From JAPOUP01 sp965221405 (GTDB taxonomy: Bacteria > Pseudomonadota > Alphaproteobacteria > Rhodobacterales > Rhodobacteraceae), in the NCBI GenBank assembly GCA_965221405.1, contig CBDCSE010000002.1:2294001-2358000 (forward strand): DNA of 64,000 bases, read 5' to 3'. Under the pieces are notes generated by a model, which was not told where the DNA came from, made no database searches, and worked only from the letters and a program-made list of their open reading frames with translations. Positions 8,935 through 15,902 of this stretch are shown here, piece after piece. The position numbers were made by a program, and so were the translations under genes. Position 1 is the stretch's first letter. Every line of letters begins with the position of its first letter.

Positions 8935-9887
8935 ACGCGCATGTTCAGAACTCCTTGTTCAAAACCGTTGAATCGACGGCTGATGACCAAACGGTCATCA
9001 GCCTTTTTTCAGGTTGCGGCGGCATGGACCTAGGGTTTCTGGGCGGGTTCCGGTTTCTCGGTAAGGCATACGCTCCGCTTACCAACCGTATCATATTCGC
9101 AAACGACATATCAGATGCGGCGTGCAAGACCTATCGCCAAAACATTGGCCATGTCATCAGGTCAGAAAACATTGACGAAGCTATTCGGCATTTGCCGAAA
9201 AGCTGCGACATTTTAATCGGCGGCTTTCCATGCCAAGACGTTTCGGTCAACGGGCAAAGGCAAGCTGGAAAGGGGCAAAGAACCGTTCTTTACCGCAAGA
9301 TGATTGAGGCGATTGAGAAAACGAAGCCAAGAGTCTTCGTTGCTGAAAACGTCCGGGGCTTGTTGTCATGCGGGTTCGGCCAGCGGGTTCTGTCCGACTT
9401 TGATCTTGACGGATACGCTCTGGCAGCAACTGTCTTGCTGGCATCGGACTATGGCGTTCCACAAAATCGAGAACGGCTTTTCATAGTCGGAGTGAAAGGC
9501 AAAAGGCCATTCAAATTTCCCAAACCTTCCTGTGCCGCCCCTACGACGGCAAGCGCCGCTATAGCCGACTTGGAAAACGCACCGGAAGATCCTGACCTCA
9601 AGCATGTCTGGAGCCGTGCCAAGCGTTCGCCTGAACAGGGGTCTCGGACACTCAAGGCGCACGCGCCAGCCACGACCATGCGGGCCGAGCACCACGGAAA
9701 CGTTCAATGGCATTATTCCCTGCCGCGCCGCATATCATTGCGCGAACAGGCTCGGTTTCAGTCGTTCCCAGACGATTTCGGTTTTCCGTGCGGAATGCGG
9801 GAAACGGAAAGGCAGATCGGCAACGCCGTGCCACCGGTTCTGGCGTGGCATATCGCAAAGGCTATTGGAAATCAGATTTTCGCATGA
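8931..9887 (+). CDS. DNA (cytosine-5-)-methyltransferase
   Basis: A 318-residue C5 methyltransferase. Motif I is LFSGCGGMDLGF (FSGCGG at residues 26-31), and motif IV GGFPCQDVSVNGQ holds catalytic C101. Motif VI is VAENVRGL, motif VIII is QNRERLFIVGV, motif IX-like is RFQSFPDDF and motif X is QIGNAVPPVLAWHIAKAI. The target-recognition region between motifs VIII and IX is short (roughly residues 195-265). It transfers methyl groups from SAM to cytosine at a specific site, protecting the host from the nuclease encoded just downstream. The site cannot be predicted from sequence. It is joined to its neighbours by ATGA overlaps inside the transposon. Confidence 0.95.
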   Translation: MNAHVQNSLFKTVESTADDQTVISLFSGCGGMDLGFLGGFRFLGKAYAPLTNRIIFANDISDAACKTYRQNIGHVIRSENIDEAIRHLPKSCDILIGGFPCQDVSVNGQRQAGKGQRTVLYRKMIEAIEKTKPRVFVAENVRGLLSCGFGQRVLSDFDLDGYALAATVLLASDYGVPQNRERLFIVGVKGKRPFKFPKPSCAAPTTASAAIADLENAPEDPDLKHVWSRAKRSPEQGSRTLKAHAPATTMRAEHHGNVQWHYSLPRRISLREQARFQSFPDDFGFPCGMRETERQIGNAVPPVLAWHIAKAIGNQIFA

Positions 9888-10870
9888 CTCCTCAAGAGTT
9901 TGAGTCCCGCCTAAATCAGTCTGTCCAGGCAATGAATGGACAGGCTGTAGCGGGAATGCCTGGCTACTCGAATGCGGACGAGTTTGAGAAAACGGTTCTG
10001 GCCCAACTCAAGATAGCCTGCGAAAGAGACGCGAACGCCGCGCCAGCGTTTCATGACAGCGCTTTCCCGGATATCGTGGTCAACGGCTTTGGCGTAGAGG
10101 TGAAATTCACTTCCCGCTCCACATGGCACGGCACGGGTAACAGCATCTTTGAGGGAATGAGAGACGAAGCGGCCCGCCACATCTATCTTGTATACTTCCG
10201 TTCCGACCTGTCCGAAGCGCGGTGGAGCAGGTATCAGGATTGCATCAAGGGAGTGCGCATATCCCATTCGCCCCGCTATATGATCGACATGGACGGACAG
10301 GGCACGTTCTTCCGGGATCTGAACATGACGCTTGAAACGTTCAAAGATATGGAAATGAAAGAGAAGATGGCGCTTGTGAAGCAGGACGTCCAGAAGCGCG
10401 TGAAGGAAGGCGAAAGGCTATGGTGGTTCGGTGACGAACAGGACCATACCATCCCGATCAATCTCAGGCTCTACAGGAATCTTTCAACATCCGAGAAGGC
10501 GCGAATGCGCGCGGAAGCAGCCCTGATGTGCCCGGAAATATTCCAAGGGCCAAAGGCGCGAAGCAAATATGACGGCATTGCAGCGTATTTGCTGACGCAG
10601 CACGGCGTTCTGGCCTCCAACGTGCGGGACATGTTCAGCGCGGGAAGCGTGGCCGGAACGGACCGCGGCGGCGATTACATCCTGCGGTCCGTCACGAACA
10701 ACATGAGCGCCATACGCAAGGCCGCGTCCGAACTGGATGGGGCGCTTTTCGTCGAATACTGGGGCGCGGCCTGCGTTCCCGAAAATCGGATGGCCAAATG
10801 GTTTGAGCTGATTGACGCTGAAAGACCGGACAATCCACCATCGGTACATCTTCTGGAAAACGAACCATGA
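9884..10870 (+). CDS. Putative type II restriction endonuclease (PD-ExK)
   Basis: A 328-residue protein. A PD-(D/E)xK nuclease core is visible in the first 80 residues: FPDIVVNGFGVEVKFT, with P62-D63 and E72-V73-K74. Upstream ADEFEKTVLAQL is the helix that often carries a conserved Glu in these enzymes. The long C-terminus, with a RxWWFGDEQ-like stretch, could hold target recognition. I cannot place it in a named family. Its start is fixed by the ATGA overlap with the methyltransferase. That pairing makes it the cognate nuclease of a type II system by inference. Codon use is similar to the other transposon genes. Confidence 0.8.
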   Translation: MTPQEFESRLNQSVQAMNGQAVAGMPGYSNADEFEKTVLAQLKIACERDANAAPAFHDSAFPDIVVNGFGVEVKFTSRSTWHGTGNSIFEGMRDEAARHIYLVYFRSDLSEARWSRYQDCIKGVRISHSPRYMIDMDGQGTFFRDLNMTLETFKDMEMKEKMALVKQDVQKRVKEGERLWWFGDEQDHTIPINLRLYRNLSTSEKARMRAEAALMCPEIFQGPKARSKYDGIAAYLLTQHGVLASNVRDMFSAGSVAGTDRGGDYILRSVTNNMSAIRKAASELDGALFVEYWGAACVPENRMAKWFELIDAERPDNPPSVHLLENEP

Positions 10871-11034
10871 CGAATAATCCTGAACCAAAACGCAATCGCG
10901 GCCGCCCGCCAAAAAAGATTCCCAGAATAGACGCAACGCCTGAGCGCGTGGCTCGCGCAATATTCGCGGCGGCAAATCCTCCCGATCCATCATTGAGAAA
11001 ATTCAACTTGAAGCGAAAACGGGTCGCGACTTAA
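10867..11034 (+). CDS. AT-hook microprotein of the transposon
   Basis: A 55-residue ORF starting in the ATGA overlap with the nuclease gene and ending 7 bp before the right terminal repeat. It has an AT-hook-like core, NRGRPPKKIP, at residues 10-19. A helix follows (TPERVARAIFAAANPPDPS), then a very basic tail (FNLKRKRVAT). It probably binds DNA, perhaps the transposon ends or its promoter, so a role in transposition or in controlling the R-M genes is plausible but unproven. It is short, but the tight coupling and composition make it a real gene. Confidence 0.75.
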   Translation: MTNNPEPKRNRGRPPKKIPRIDATPERVARAIFAAANPPDPSLRKFNLKRKRVAT

Positions 11035-11066
11035 GCGATCATTGGCTAGTTAAGCGTATAATTCCC

Positions 11067-11074
11067 CTCAGAAG
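11067..11074. repeat. 8-bp target-site duplication, right (CTCAGAAG)
   Basis: Matches 7884-7891. On the minus strand it reads CTTCTGAG and contains the TGA stop of the yafQ-like gene. Confidence 0.9.
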
Positions 11075-11338
11075 AGCTCGCTGTGAGAGCCAAGGCGAAC
11101 GAGGGTGATGCCGTCGGGCGCGGCCCGGTAGATCAGCAGCAGGTCGGGCCTGAGGTGGCACTCCCGACAGTTTACCCAGTTCCCCCTGAGGGGGATGGTC
11201 CTTCAGGAACTCGGGCAACTCCTGTCCCTCCACGAGGAGATCAATGACGTTCCTGAGAAGGCCGACGACCTCCGCGTCCCTCCTTTTCTCCCGCCTGAAA
11301 TCCTTTCTGAAGCGTCCGGTCCTGTGGAGCGGTATCAT
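11068..11338 (-). pseudogene. yafQ: YafQ-family mRNA interferase toxin, frameshifted
   Basis: A RelE-superfamily toxin of the YafQ type, about 90 codons. The N-terminus is MIPLHRTGRFRKDFRR. The catalytic set known for YafQ is all present: His in KDHP, ECHLRPD with His and Asp, and the C-terminal GSHSELF. The frame is broken by one extra base in the C/G runs near 11182-11194; the length, 3n+1, agrees. This is either a true inactivating mutation or a homopolymer error. Its start overlaps the upstream 188-residue gene by ATGA. The expected DinJ-type antitoxin is not upstream but lies beyond that gene on the other strand. Confidence 0.8.
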
Positions 11339-11901
11339 TCCGCACCTCCGTTCGAGAGCGCCGCGAAGTCAGGGACCTCGCCTTCAATCATGTCCCTGGC
11401 CCCGACGTCGTGGGCGGTTTCCACAAGCGCGTTGAAGTTTGCGGTGGTTAGCCCGGGCGTGCCCTTCAGGTGGTGCCAGCGCAGCACGAGGTGGGGATTC
11501 CATATGATCGCGCTTCCCATGGGGCCTGACTTTCCCGCGGCCACGTCAATGAACCTTGGCTTCCAGAGCGCCTTGATTCGGGTGGTCCAGGTGTGCGCCG
11601 CCCGCTGTCCCCCGAATCCGGAAGCGTTGGCCATCTCTTCGGTTCGGTGCAGCGTCACAAAGGAGTTGTCCCAGGTGCGGCGCCACAGCGCCATATAGGT
11701 GGAGGACACGGGGGCGCCGTTCGTCATTCCATCCATGGCCTTCAGGATCACGGGCATCGTCTTGGGAATGGTCGCAAATCCCCTGTGGGCCCTCCGGTTC
11801 CATAGATGCGGCCCGGCGTCGGGCCAGTGCATCTCGCGGATTTCGAGCTGCTTCCTGGCGATAGCATTCGCCTGGCGGTTGGTCGTGGCTTTCCTGGTCA
11901 T
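11335..11901 (-). CDS. Conserved hypothetical protein, possible winged-helix
   Basis: A 188-residue protein with a basic N-terminus (MTRKATTNRQANAIARKQLE). Its middle, RGFATIPKTMPVILKAMDG and APVSSTYMALWRRTW, resembles the winged-helix layout of plasmid and phage replication or accessory proteins. The function is unknown. The ribosome site GGAAAGGA precedes the ATG. A C16 tract (as read on this strand) lies about 50 bp upstream, so its expression could vary with tract length. It overlaps the yafQ-like gene by 4 bp and so takes the position where an antitoxin would be expected. Whether it acts as one is open. Confidence 0.6.
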   Translation of the reverse strand: MTRKATTNRQANAIARKQLEIREMHWPDAGPHLWNRRAHRGFATIPKTMPVILKAMDGMTNGAPVSSTYMALWRRTWDNSFVTLHRTEEMANASGFGGQRAAHTWTTRIKALWKPRFIDVAAGKSGPMGSAIIWNPHLVLRWHHLKGTPGLTTANFNALVETAHDVGARDMIEGEVPDFAALSNGGAE

Positions 11902-11952
11902 GTCGATGATTCCTTTCCGAACGTCAATGAATCTGCAAAATCCGGCACGGAA

Positions 11953-11968
11953 GGGGGGGGGGGGGGGG
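11953..11968 (+). repeat. G16 homopolymer tract
   Basis: Sixteen consecutive G. It lies two bases upstream of the -35 box of the dinJ-like gene and about 52 bp upstream of the divergent 188-residue gene, so slippage could alter promoter geometry for either. One of four tracts of 15-16 G/C in the window. Confidence 0.9.
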
Positions 11969-11970
11969 TA

Positions 11971-12036
11971 TTGACCCGGTGGCGCAAGGGGTCATATACC
12001 GTAGCCACAACGTGACCATAATGCTGCCGTATATGA
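11971..12036 (+). promoter_or_regulatory. dinJ-like promoter with inverted-repeat operator
   Basis: -35 TTGACC (11971-11976), an 18-bp spacer, -10 TATACC (11995-12000). A perfect 8-bp inverted repeat, TCATATAC (11992-11999) and GTATATGA (12029-12036), overlaps the -10 box. It is placed as expected for autorepression by a DinJ/RelB-type antitoxin. The second gene copy keeps the operator but has lost the -35 box. Confidence 0.6.
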
Positions 12037-12047
12037 GGATTGAAGCG

Positions 12048-12326
12048 ATGCCCACCGCCGATCAAACTGTCCGCGCGCGGATCGACGCGGAGATCAAGGA
12101 ACAGGCGACGGAGGTCCTGCAGAGGCTGGGGATCACCATGTCGGGCACCATCCGTATGCTCCTGAGCGAGATCGCCGCCAACAAGGCCCTTCCGCTTGAG
12201 CTTCGGGTTCCCAACGCCGTTACGCGGGAAGCGATCGAGGCCTCCCGGGTCGGTGACGTGTCAAGTTTCGCCTCGGTGGACGACCTATTCGCCGATCTGG
12301 AGGACGGTGCCCGTCAGAGGCAATGA
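12048..12326 (+). CDS. dinJ: DinJ/RelB-family antitoxin, copy 1
   Basis: A 92-residue type II antitoxin. The N-terminus TVRARIDAEIKEQATEVLQRLGITMSG... is the ribbon-helix-helix DNA-binding fold of DinJ/RelB (first 50 residues). The C-terminal half (SFASVDDLFADLED) would wrap the toxin. The start is chosen at MPTADQ, behind GAGGA, although the frame stays open further upstream. DinJ is the known partner of YafQ, and a yafQ-like gene lies about 700 bp away on the opposite strand. Such inversion is unusual, as antitoxin and toxin are normally adjacent. An identical copy lies at 14863-15141. Confidence 0.88.
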   Translation: MPTADQTVRARIDAEIKEQATEVLQRLGITMSGTIRMLLSEIAANKALPLELRVPNAVTREAIEASRVGDVSSFASVDDLFADLEDGARQRQ

Positions 12327-12469
12327 AGCCTGATCGGAATGTTTGTTCGGTTACGCACGGGTCTCGAAGGCGGGGGAGCCGGCTCCCGGACCTGTGCCGC
12401 GCCGCGCTTCTCAATGCCGATCCGAAGCGGGACGGACCCGCGAGCCTGCTGAACGGATGCGCACCGTAG
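12323..12469 (+). CDS. Small ORF coupled to dinJ-like gene, unknown
   Basis: A 48-codon frame beginning in an ATGA overlap with the dinJ-like stop (MKPDRNVCSVTHG...), where a toxin gene would normally start. It has no RelE/YafQ motifs. It may be the stump of a lost or replaced toxin. An identical copy sits at 15138-15284. Confidence 0.3.
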   Translation: MKPDRNVCSVTHGSRRRGSRLPDLCRAALLNADPKRDGPASLLNGCAP

Positions 12470-12505
12470 GCCTGACGTTGTGAACTCCGAAGCCCGGGCT
12501 CACGC

Positions 12506-12780
12506 AGGCGCGGATGGTCTCAAGCCGCTACAATTAACGACATAGTCTATGAACGTCTCGCCCCCGGCGTCCTCGAAGAACTTCAACGGATCAATCCCAC
12601 TTTGCCCGGAGGTGGCAGACTCGACAGACATCATCAATGGTTCACGCCGGAACATGGCCATCCGGAATTAAAAGCACATCTTGCTGGCGTTATGGCTTTA
12701 ATGCGCGCTTTGCCGAATTGGACCGTGTTCAAGCGGCATTTAAGGCACGCTCCTTCCCCAAGTACGAGGAGCAAATGTTT
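12506..12780 (+). pseudogene. P63C-domain protein C-terminal remnant, copy 1 (cut by IS)
   Basis: From about 12530 the frame reads INDIVYERLAPGVLEELQRI and then HHQWFTPEHGHPELK... and PNWTVFKR. This is the C-terminal signature of phage-like P63C-domain proteins. It begins with the 27-bp dispersed repeat (12506-12532), has no N-terminus, and ends where the IS1634-type element starts. The right-hand copy retains the true stop. Confidence 0.65.
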
Positions 12781-14798
12781 CTTGAGTTCAGACATATTCT
12801 GGCGCAAGATTCTGATTCCATTTGATTTCCAGTTTCTGAAAGGGCACTACATTCGGCCCCTGGCGGGCTTTGGTCGCCGGTGGATGGTCGCCGGACCGGC
12901 TCGGCGGGTTGCGGTGCGTCAGGGTTTGGTCTTTCCCTGTGTCCTGCGTGATGTGCGATGCGGTTTCCGGGGCGGTGTGTACAGAAAGGGTGCGGTGTTC
13001 CATGTCAGGCCCAGCGTGCGGTAGATGGTCTGCGCGTCCTGGGTGGCGCGACTGGGCAGTCCGAACCTGCGCGTGCCGTTGGTTTCGTGGAGAAGGCTGA
13101 CCTGCAGTGCGTCGGGCGCGTCCTGGATGCGCGCCGGGCTCAACGGAACGCCGCGGGCCGCCAGACGGTAGCGGAGATGCCGCACGCAGCAGAAGGCCAT
13201 GTAGCAGATCGCGATGTGCGCCCGGATGCGCCGATCCTGCCAGTGAAACACCGGCCGGATGCGCAGGTCGTGCCTGTTGGTGCGAAAGCAGGCCCCGATC
13301 TCCGCCAGTCGCCGGTATTGGCCTATAAGGTCCCGTGGATCCTCCGCGTCACAGCCCCACGCGACAATGCCGCGCAATCCATCCCAGGAGGCGGCTGCGG
13401 CGATCCTGTCCTCGTTGATGGTGACGCGTCCCTCGGGAAAGTCCAGGAAGCGGGCGGTGGCCGACGCGACGGGCGCGGCCGGGGTGGCGCCCCTGTCGAG
13501 TTTCCTGCGCAGTTTCTCGAGCCGGCGGGCGCGGTCCCGCGCGTCCTTGCGGGCCCGGCGCGGCGAGTGGGTGACCACCAGACGGCCCCCGTCCTCCAGG
13601 GGCAGATCCCGGATGGCGGCCACCGAGTCCGCGTACTCCGACCGTCCCCACGCCGCGTAGGCGGCCACGTCAAGGATCCGCGCCCTGAGCGCCTTCGGAC
13701 AGGCTTTCAGCCGGGCGCCCAGGATATACGGGGTGCCCCGGTCCCGCAGCGCCTGCCGGTTGGCGCGGCTGAGCATGCCGGCGTCCGCGACCAGCGTGAA
13801 CCGGGTCTCCGGATGGCGCCGCTCCAGCGCCGCCAGGGCCTTGACCAGCGTGTGGCCCTCATAGAGGTTTCCGGGAAACAGCCCATAGCCGACCGGGAGC
13901 CCCTCCGGCGTGATCAGAAGCGCCAGCACCACCTGGACCCGATGCGGCTTGCCGTCCTTGCTGTATCCCTTGAAACGGAGGCCGTTCTCCCGCTCACTCT
14001 CAAAGTAGGGCGTCGTGGTGTCGTAGAACACCACCGTGATGGGATCGGGCAACAGGGTCCGCGCCCGCTCCCGTGAAAGGGCGCATATGGCGTCCACCCG
14101 CGCGTCGGTGATCGCGTCCATGCTGCGATAGACCGAGTCCAGGTTCAGCGCCAGCACCCCCTCCTGCCGCAGTCGGGCCACCATCGCCCGCTTGGACTGC
14201 GGCCGCGCGACCCGCGCCAGGACCATTTCCCGGATCATCCGGCTGGCACTCCCGCGTCGGGAGCCAAACAGGCCCTCCCACCCGAGACGGTCGTAGACCG
14301 CGCCAAAGGCCTGGCGCACCCCGATGCCCGCACGGTGGTCTTCGCGACAGTCCGCGAGATCCACGCCAAACGGATCGGGACCGGTCCCGGCCGTCCGCGC
14401 GGCCGGCACCTGATCGAGAAGATCGTGGAACTGCCCGGGCGAGAACAGCGCCGGCTGTCGGCTCTCCTCCGCGGTGATCTCCTCGATGATCAGGCGCCCC
14501 AGGGACATCAGCTGGTCGAGCTGGGCCTCCGAGGTGGCGGTGCCGACATGGCGGACAACCCGCTGGCGGACCCTGGCGCCATCGCGGATGGAGGTGACGA
14601 TCTGCACCTTGGTACGGTTCTCACCGAGGGGTTTCCCGCGAACGAACACGATCCGGAGGATCTACAGCGGATCTCCGGGAACCGCAGGGAAAATATTGCC
14701 AAAGGGCACTACATTCCGGTTTGCGGAAGGAACCACCGCAAACGCCAGCGATATAGGGGTCTGCAGATCACGACCGGGCGCAAATGTCTGAAGTCAAG
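12781..14798 (-). mobile_element. IS1634-family insertion sequence
   Basis: A 2018-bp element bounded by imperfect inverted repeats CTTGAGTTCAGACAT (12781-12795) and, read inward from the right, CTTGACTTCAGACAT (14784-14798), 14 of 15 identical. It carries one transposase gene on the minus strand. A 16-bp subterminal direct repeat (AAAGGGCACTACATTC at about 12839 and 14699) lies inside both ends. The flanks are 797-bp direct repeats. IS1634 of Mycoplasma mycoides is known for long, variable target duplications, which fits. Confidence 0.9.
12919..14649 (-). CDS. IS1634-family (DDE) transposase
   Basis: A 576-residue transposase of the IS4-superfamily type, apparently intact. The N-terminus MFVRGKPLGENRTKVQIV and VVRHVGTATSEAQLDQL is typical of IS1634 proteins. 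Catalytic-core blocks include TVVFYDTTTPYFESE (first Asp), TLVADAGMLSRANRQAL (second Asp) and a late ETNGTRRF/IAICYMAF region after the long insertion with REDLIGQYR-like sequence. It cuts and joins DNA at the 15-bp end repeats. Composition is clearly more G+C-rich than the flanks, which suggests import from a high-GC donor. Confidence 0.92.
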   Translation of the reverse strand: MFVRGKPLGENRTKVQIVTSIRDGARVRQRVVRHVGTATSEAQLDQLMSLGRLIIEEITAEESRQPALFSPGQFHDLLDQVPAARTAGTGPDPFGVDLADCREDHRAGIGVRQAFGAVYDRLGWEGLFGSRRGSASRMIREMVLARVARPQSKRAMVARLRQEGVLALNLDSVYRSMDAITDARVDAICALSRERARTLLPDPITVVFYDTTTPYFESERENGLRFKGYSKDGKPHRVQVVLALLITPEGLPVGYGLFPGNLYEGHTLVKALAALERRHPETRFTLVADAGMLSRANRQALRDRGTPYILGARLKACPKALRARILDVAAYAAWGRSEYADSVAAIRDLPLEDGGRLVVTHSPRRARKDARDRARRLEKLRRKLDRGATPAAPVASATARFLDFPEGRVTINEDRIAAAASWDGLRGIVAWGCDAEDPRDLIGQYRRLAEIGACFRTNRHDLRIRPVFHWQDRRIRAHIAICYMAFCCVRHLRYRLAARGVPLSPARIQDAPDALQVSLLHETNGTRRFGLPSRATQDAQTIYRTLGLTWNTAPFLYTPPRKPHRTSRRTQGKTKP

Positions 14799-15595
14799 GC
14801 AAGGGGTCATATACCGTAGCCACAACGTGACCATAATGCTGCCGTATATGAGGATTGAAGCGATGCCCACCGCCGATCAAACTGTCCGCGCGCGGATCGA
14901 CGCGGAGATCAAGGAACAGGCGACGGAGGTCCTGCAGAGGCTGGGGATCACCATGTCGGGCACCATCCGTATGCTCCTGAGCGAGATCGCCGCCAACAAG
15001 GCCCTTCCGCTTGAGCTTCGGGTTCCCAACGCCGTTACGCGGGAAGCGATCGAGGCCTCCCGGGTCGGTGACGTGTCAAGTTTCGCCTCGGTGGACGACC
15101 TATTCGCCGATCTGGAGGACGGTGCCCGTCAGAGGCAATGAAGCCTGATCGGAATGTTTGTTCGGTTACGCACGGGTCTCGAAGGCGGGGGAGCCGGCTC
15201 CCGGACCTGTGCCGCGCCGCGCTTCTCAATGCCGATCCGAAGCGGGACGGACCCGCGAGCCTGCTGAACGGATGCGCACCGTAGGCCTGACGTTGTGAAC
15301 TCCGAAGCCCGGGCTCACGCAGGCGCGGATGGTCTCAAGCCGCTACAATTAACGACATAGTCTATGAACGTCTCGCCCCCGGCGTCCTCGAAGAACTTCA
15401 ACGGATCAATCCCACTTTGCCCGGAGGTGGCAGACTCGACAGACATCATCAATGGTTCACGCCGGAACATGGCCATCCGGAATTAAAAGCACATCTTGCT
15501 GGCGTTATGGCTTTAATGCGCGCTTTGCCGAATTGGACCGTGTTCAAGCGGCATTTAAGGCACGCTCCTTCCCCAAGTACGAGGAGCAAATGTTT
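14799..15595. repeat. 797-bp direct repeat, right copy
   Basis: Second copy of 11984-12780, starting exactly at the right end of the IS1634-type element. It continues into unique sequence that completes the P63C reading frame, which shows that the junction on this side is the original one. Confidence 0.85.
14863..15141 (+). CDS. dinJ: DinJ/RelB-family antitoxin, copy 2
   Basis: Identical 92-residue protein to copy 1 (ribbon-helix-helix N-terminus, toxin-binding C-terminus). It keeps the 8-bp inverted-repeat operator and -10 box. Its -35 box was outside the duplicated block, so it now depends on sequence at the IS end. A second antitoxin dose could neutralise related toxins; this is inference. 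Confidence 0.85.
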   Translation: MPTADQTVRARIDAEIKEQATEVLQRLGITMSGTIRMLLSEIAANKALPLELRVPNAVTREAIEASRVGDVSSFASVDDLFADLEDGARQRQ

Positions 15596-15619
15596 CTGTC
15601 ATTGGGAGACGATGAATGA
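15321..15619 (+). pseudogene. P63C-domain protein C-terminal remnant, copy 2 (with stop)
   Basis: Starts with the 27-bp repeat, then INDIVYERLAPGVLEELQ and HHQWFTPEHGHPELKAHLAG. A frameshift near 15550 separates WTVFKR from KARSFPKYEEQMFLSLGDDE and the stop at 15617-15619; the distance between them is not a multiple of three. The N-terminal part of the gene is missing. The stop overlaps the next ORF by ATGA, so the original operon junction survives here. Confidence 0.65.
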
Positions 15620-15888
15620 CTGCCAAAATCCTCAATTTCTTGGAGTGGGGCGACTCCCGGAAATTGGAACGCGAGCGCGAGAGAAAGTTGAAGAGACTTT
15701 TTGCAGATCCGCAATTCAAAATTGGACGATCTTTGGAAGAACTACGGCTCAAAACTGGAATGAAAGAGCAAGAGTGTCGAACACTGTTATCCAAGGTAGG
15801 TGCTCACGGTATAACTCTGCAAGACGGCCGCGATGGATGGCAGATGCAGGAAACAAAAGGCACCCTGATCACGAGAGGCTCCGCCTGA
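15616..15888 (+). CDS. Hypothetical 90-residue protein downstream of P63C gene
   Basis: Starts in an ATGA overlap with the P63C remnant (site GGGAGACG). The N-terminus is rich in charged residues, with a helix RKLERERERKLKRLF. The C-terminal half (IGRSLEELRLKTGMKEQECRTLLSKV...DGWQ) looks like a small winged-helix domain. Context suggests it was the partner of the P63C protein, whose role in phage or mobile elements is not established. No closer identification. Confidence 0.55.
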   Translation: MTAKILNFLEWGDSRKLERERERKLKRLFADPQFKIGRSLEELRLKTGMKEQECRTLLSKVGAHGITLQDGRDGWQMQETKGTLITRGSA

Positions 15889-15902
15889 TAATGGGGAGAC
15901 AG

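Larger units (their letters stand above)
7892..11066 (+). mobile_element. IS1595-family transposon carrying a restriction-modification operon
   Basis: A complete 3175-bp element. The 25-bp terminal inverted repeats at 7892-7916 and 11042-11066 share ATTATACGCTTAACTAGCCA and differ only at the second base. They are flanked by the 8-bp direct repeat CTCAGAAG. Four genes on the same strand fill the element: transposase, C5 methyltransferase, PD-ExK nuclease and an AT-hook microprotein. Each overlaps the next by ATGA. It inserted exactly across the stop codon of the yafQ-like toxin, and the duplication rebuilds that stop. All four frames are intact, so the element looks recent and potentially active. 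Passenger-bearing members of this family are known; the R-M cargo is read directly here. Confidence 0.93.
11984..12780. repeat. 797-bp direct repeat, left copy (target duplication of IS1634-type element)
   Basis: Appears base-identical to 14799-15595 and abuts the IS at 12781. It contains the -10 box and operator, the whole dinJ-like gene and a P63C-domain remnant. It has no transposase of its own. Exact abutment on both sides makes a very long target-site duplication the simplest origin. Confidence 0.85.

Noticed and set aside
12958..14076. 372-codon plus-strand frame inside the IS1634-type element
   Set aside because: Antisense of the transposase; no ribosome site and no recognisable domain.
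12839..14714. 16-bp direct repeat AAAGGGCACTACATTC as the target duplication of the IS1634-type element
   Set aside because: It lies inside better terminal inverted repeats (CTTGA(G/C)TTCAGACAT) that abut the 797-bp repeats exactly; it is subterminal.
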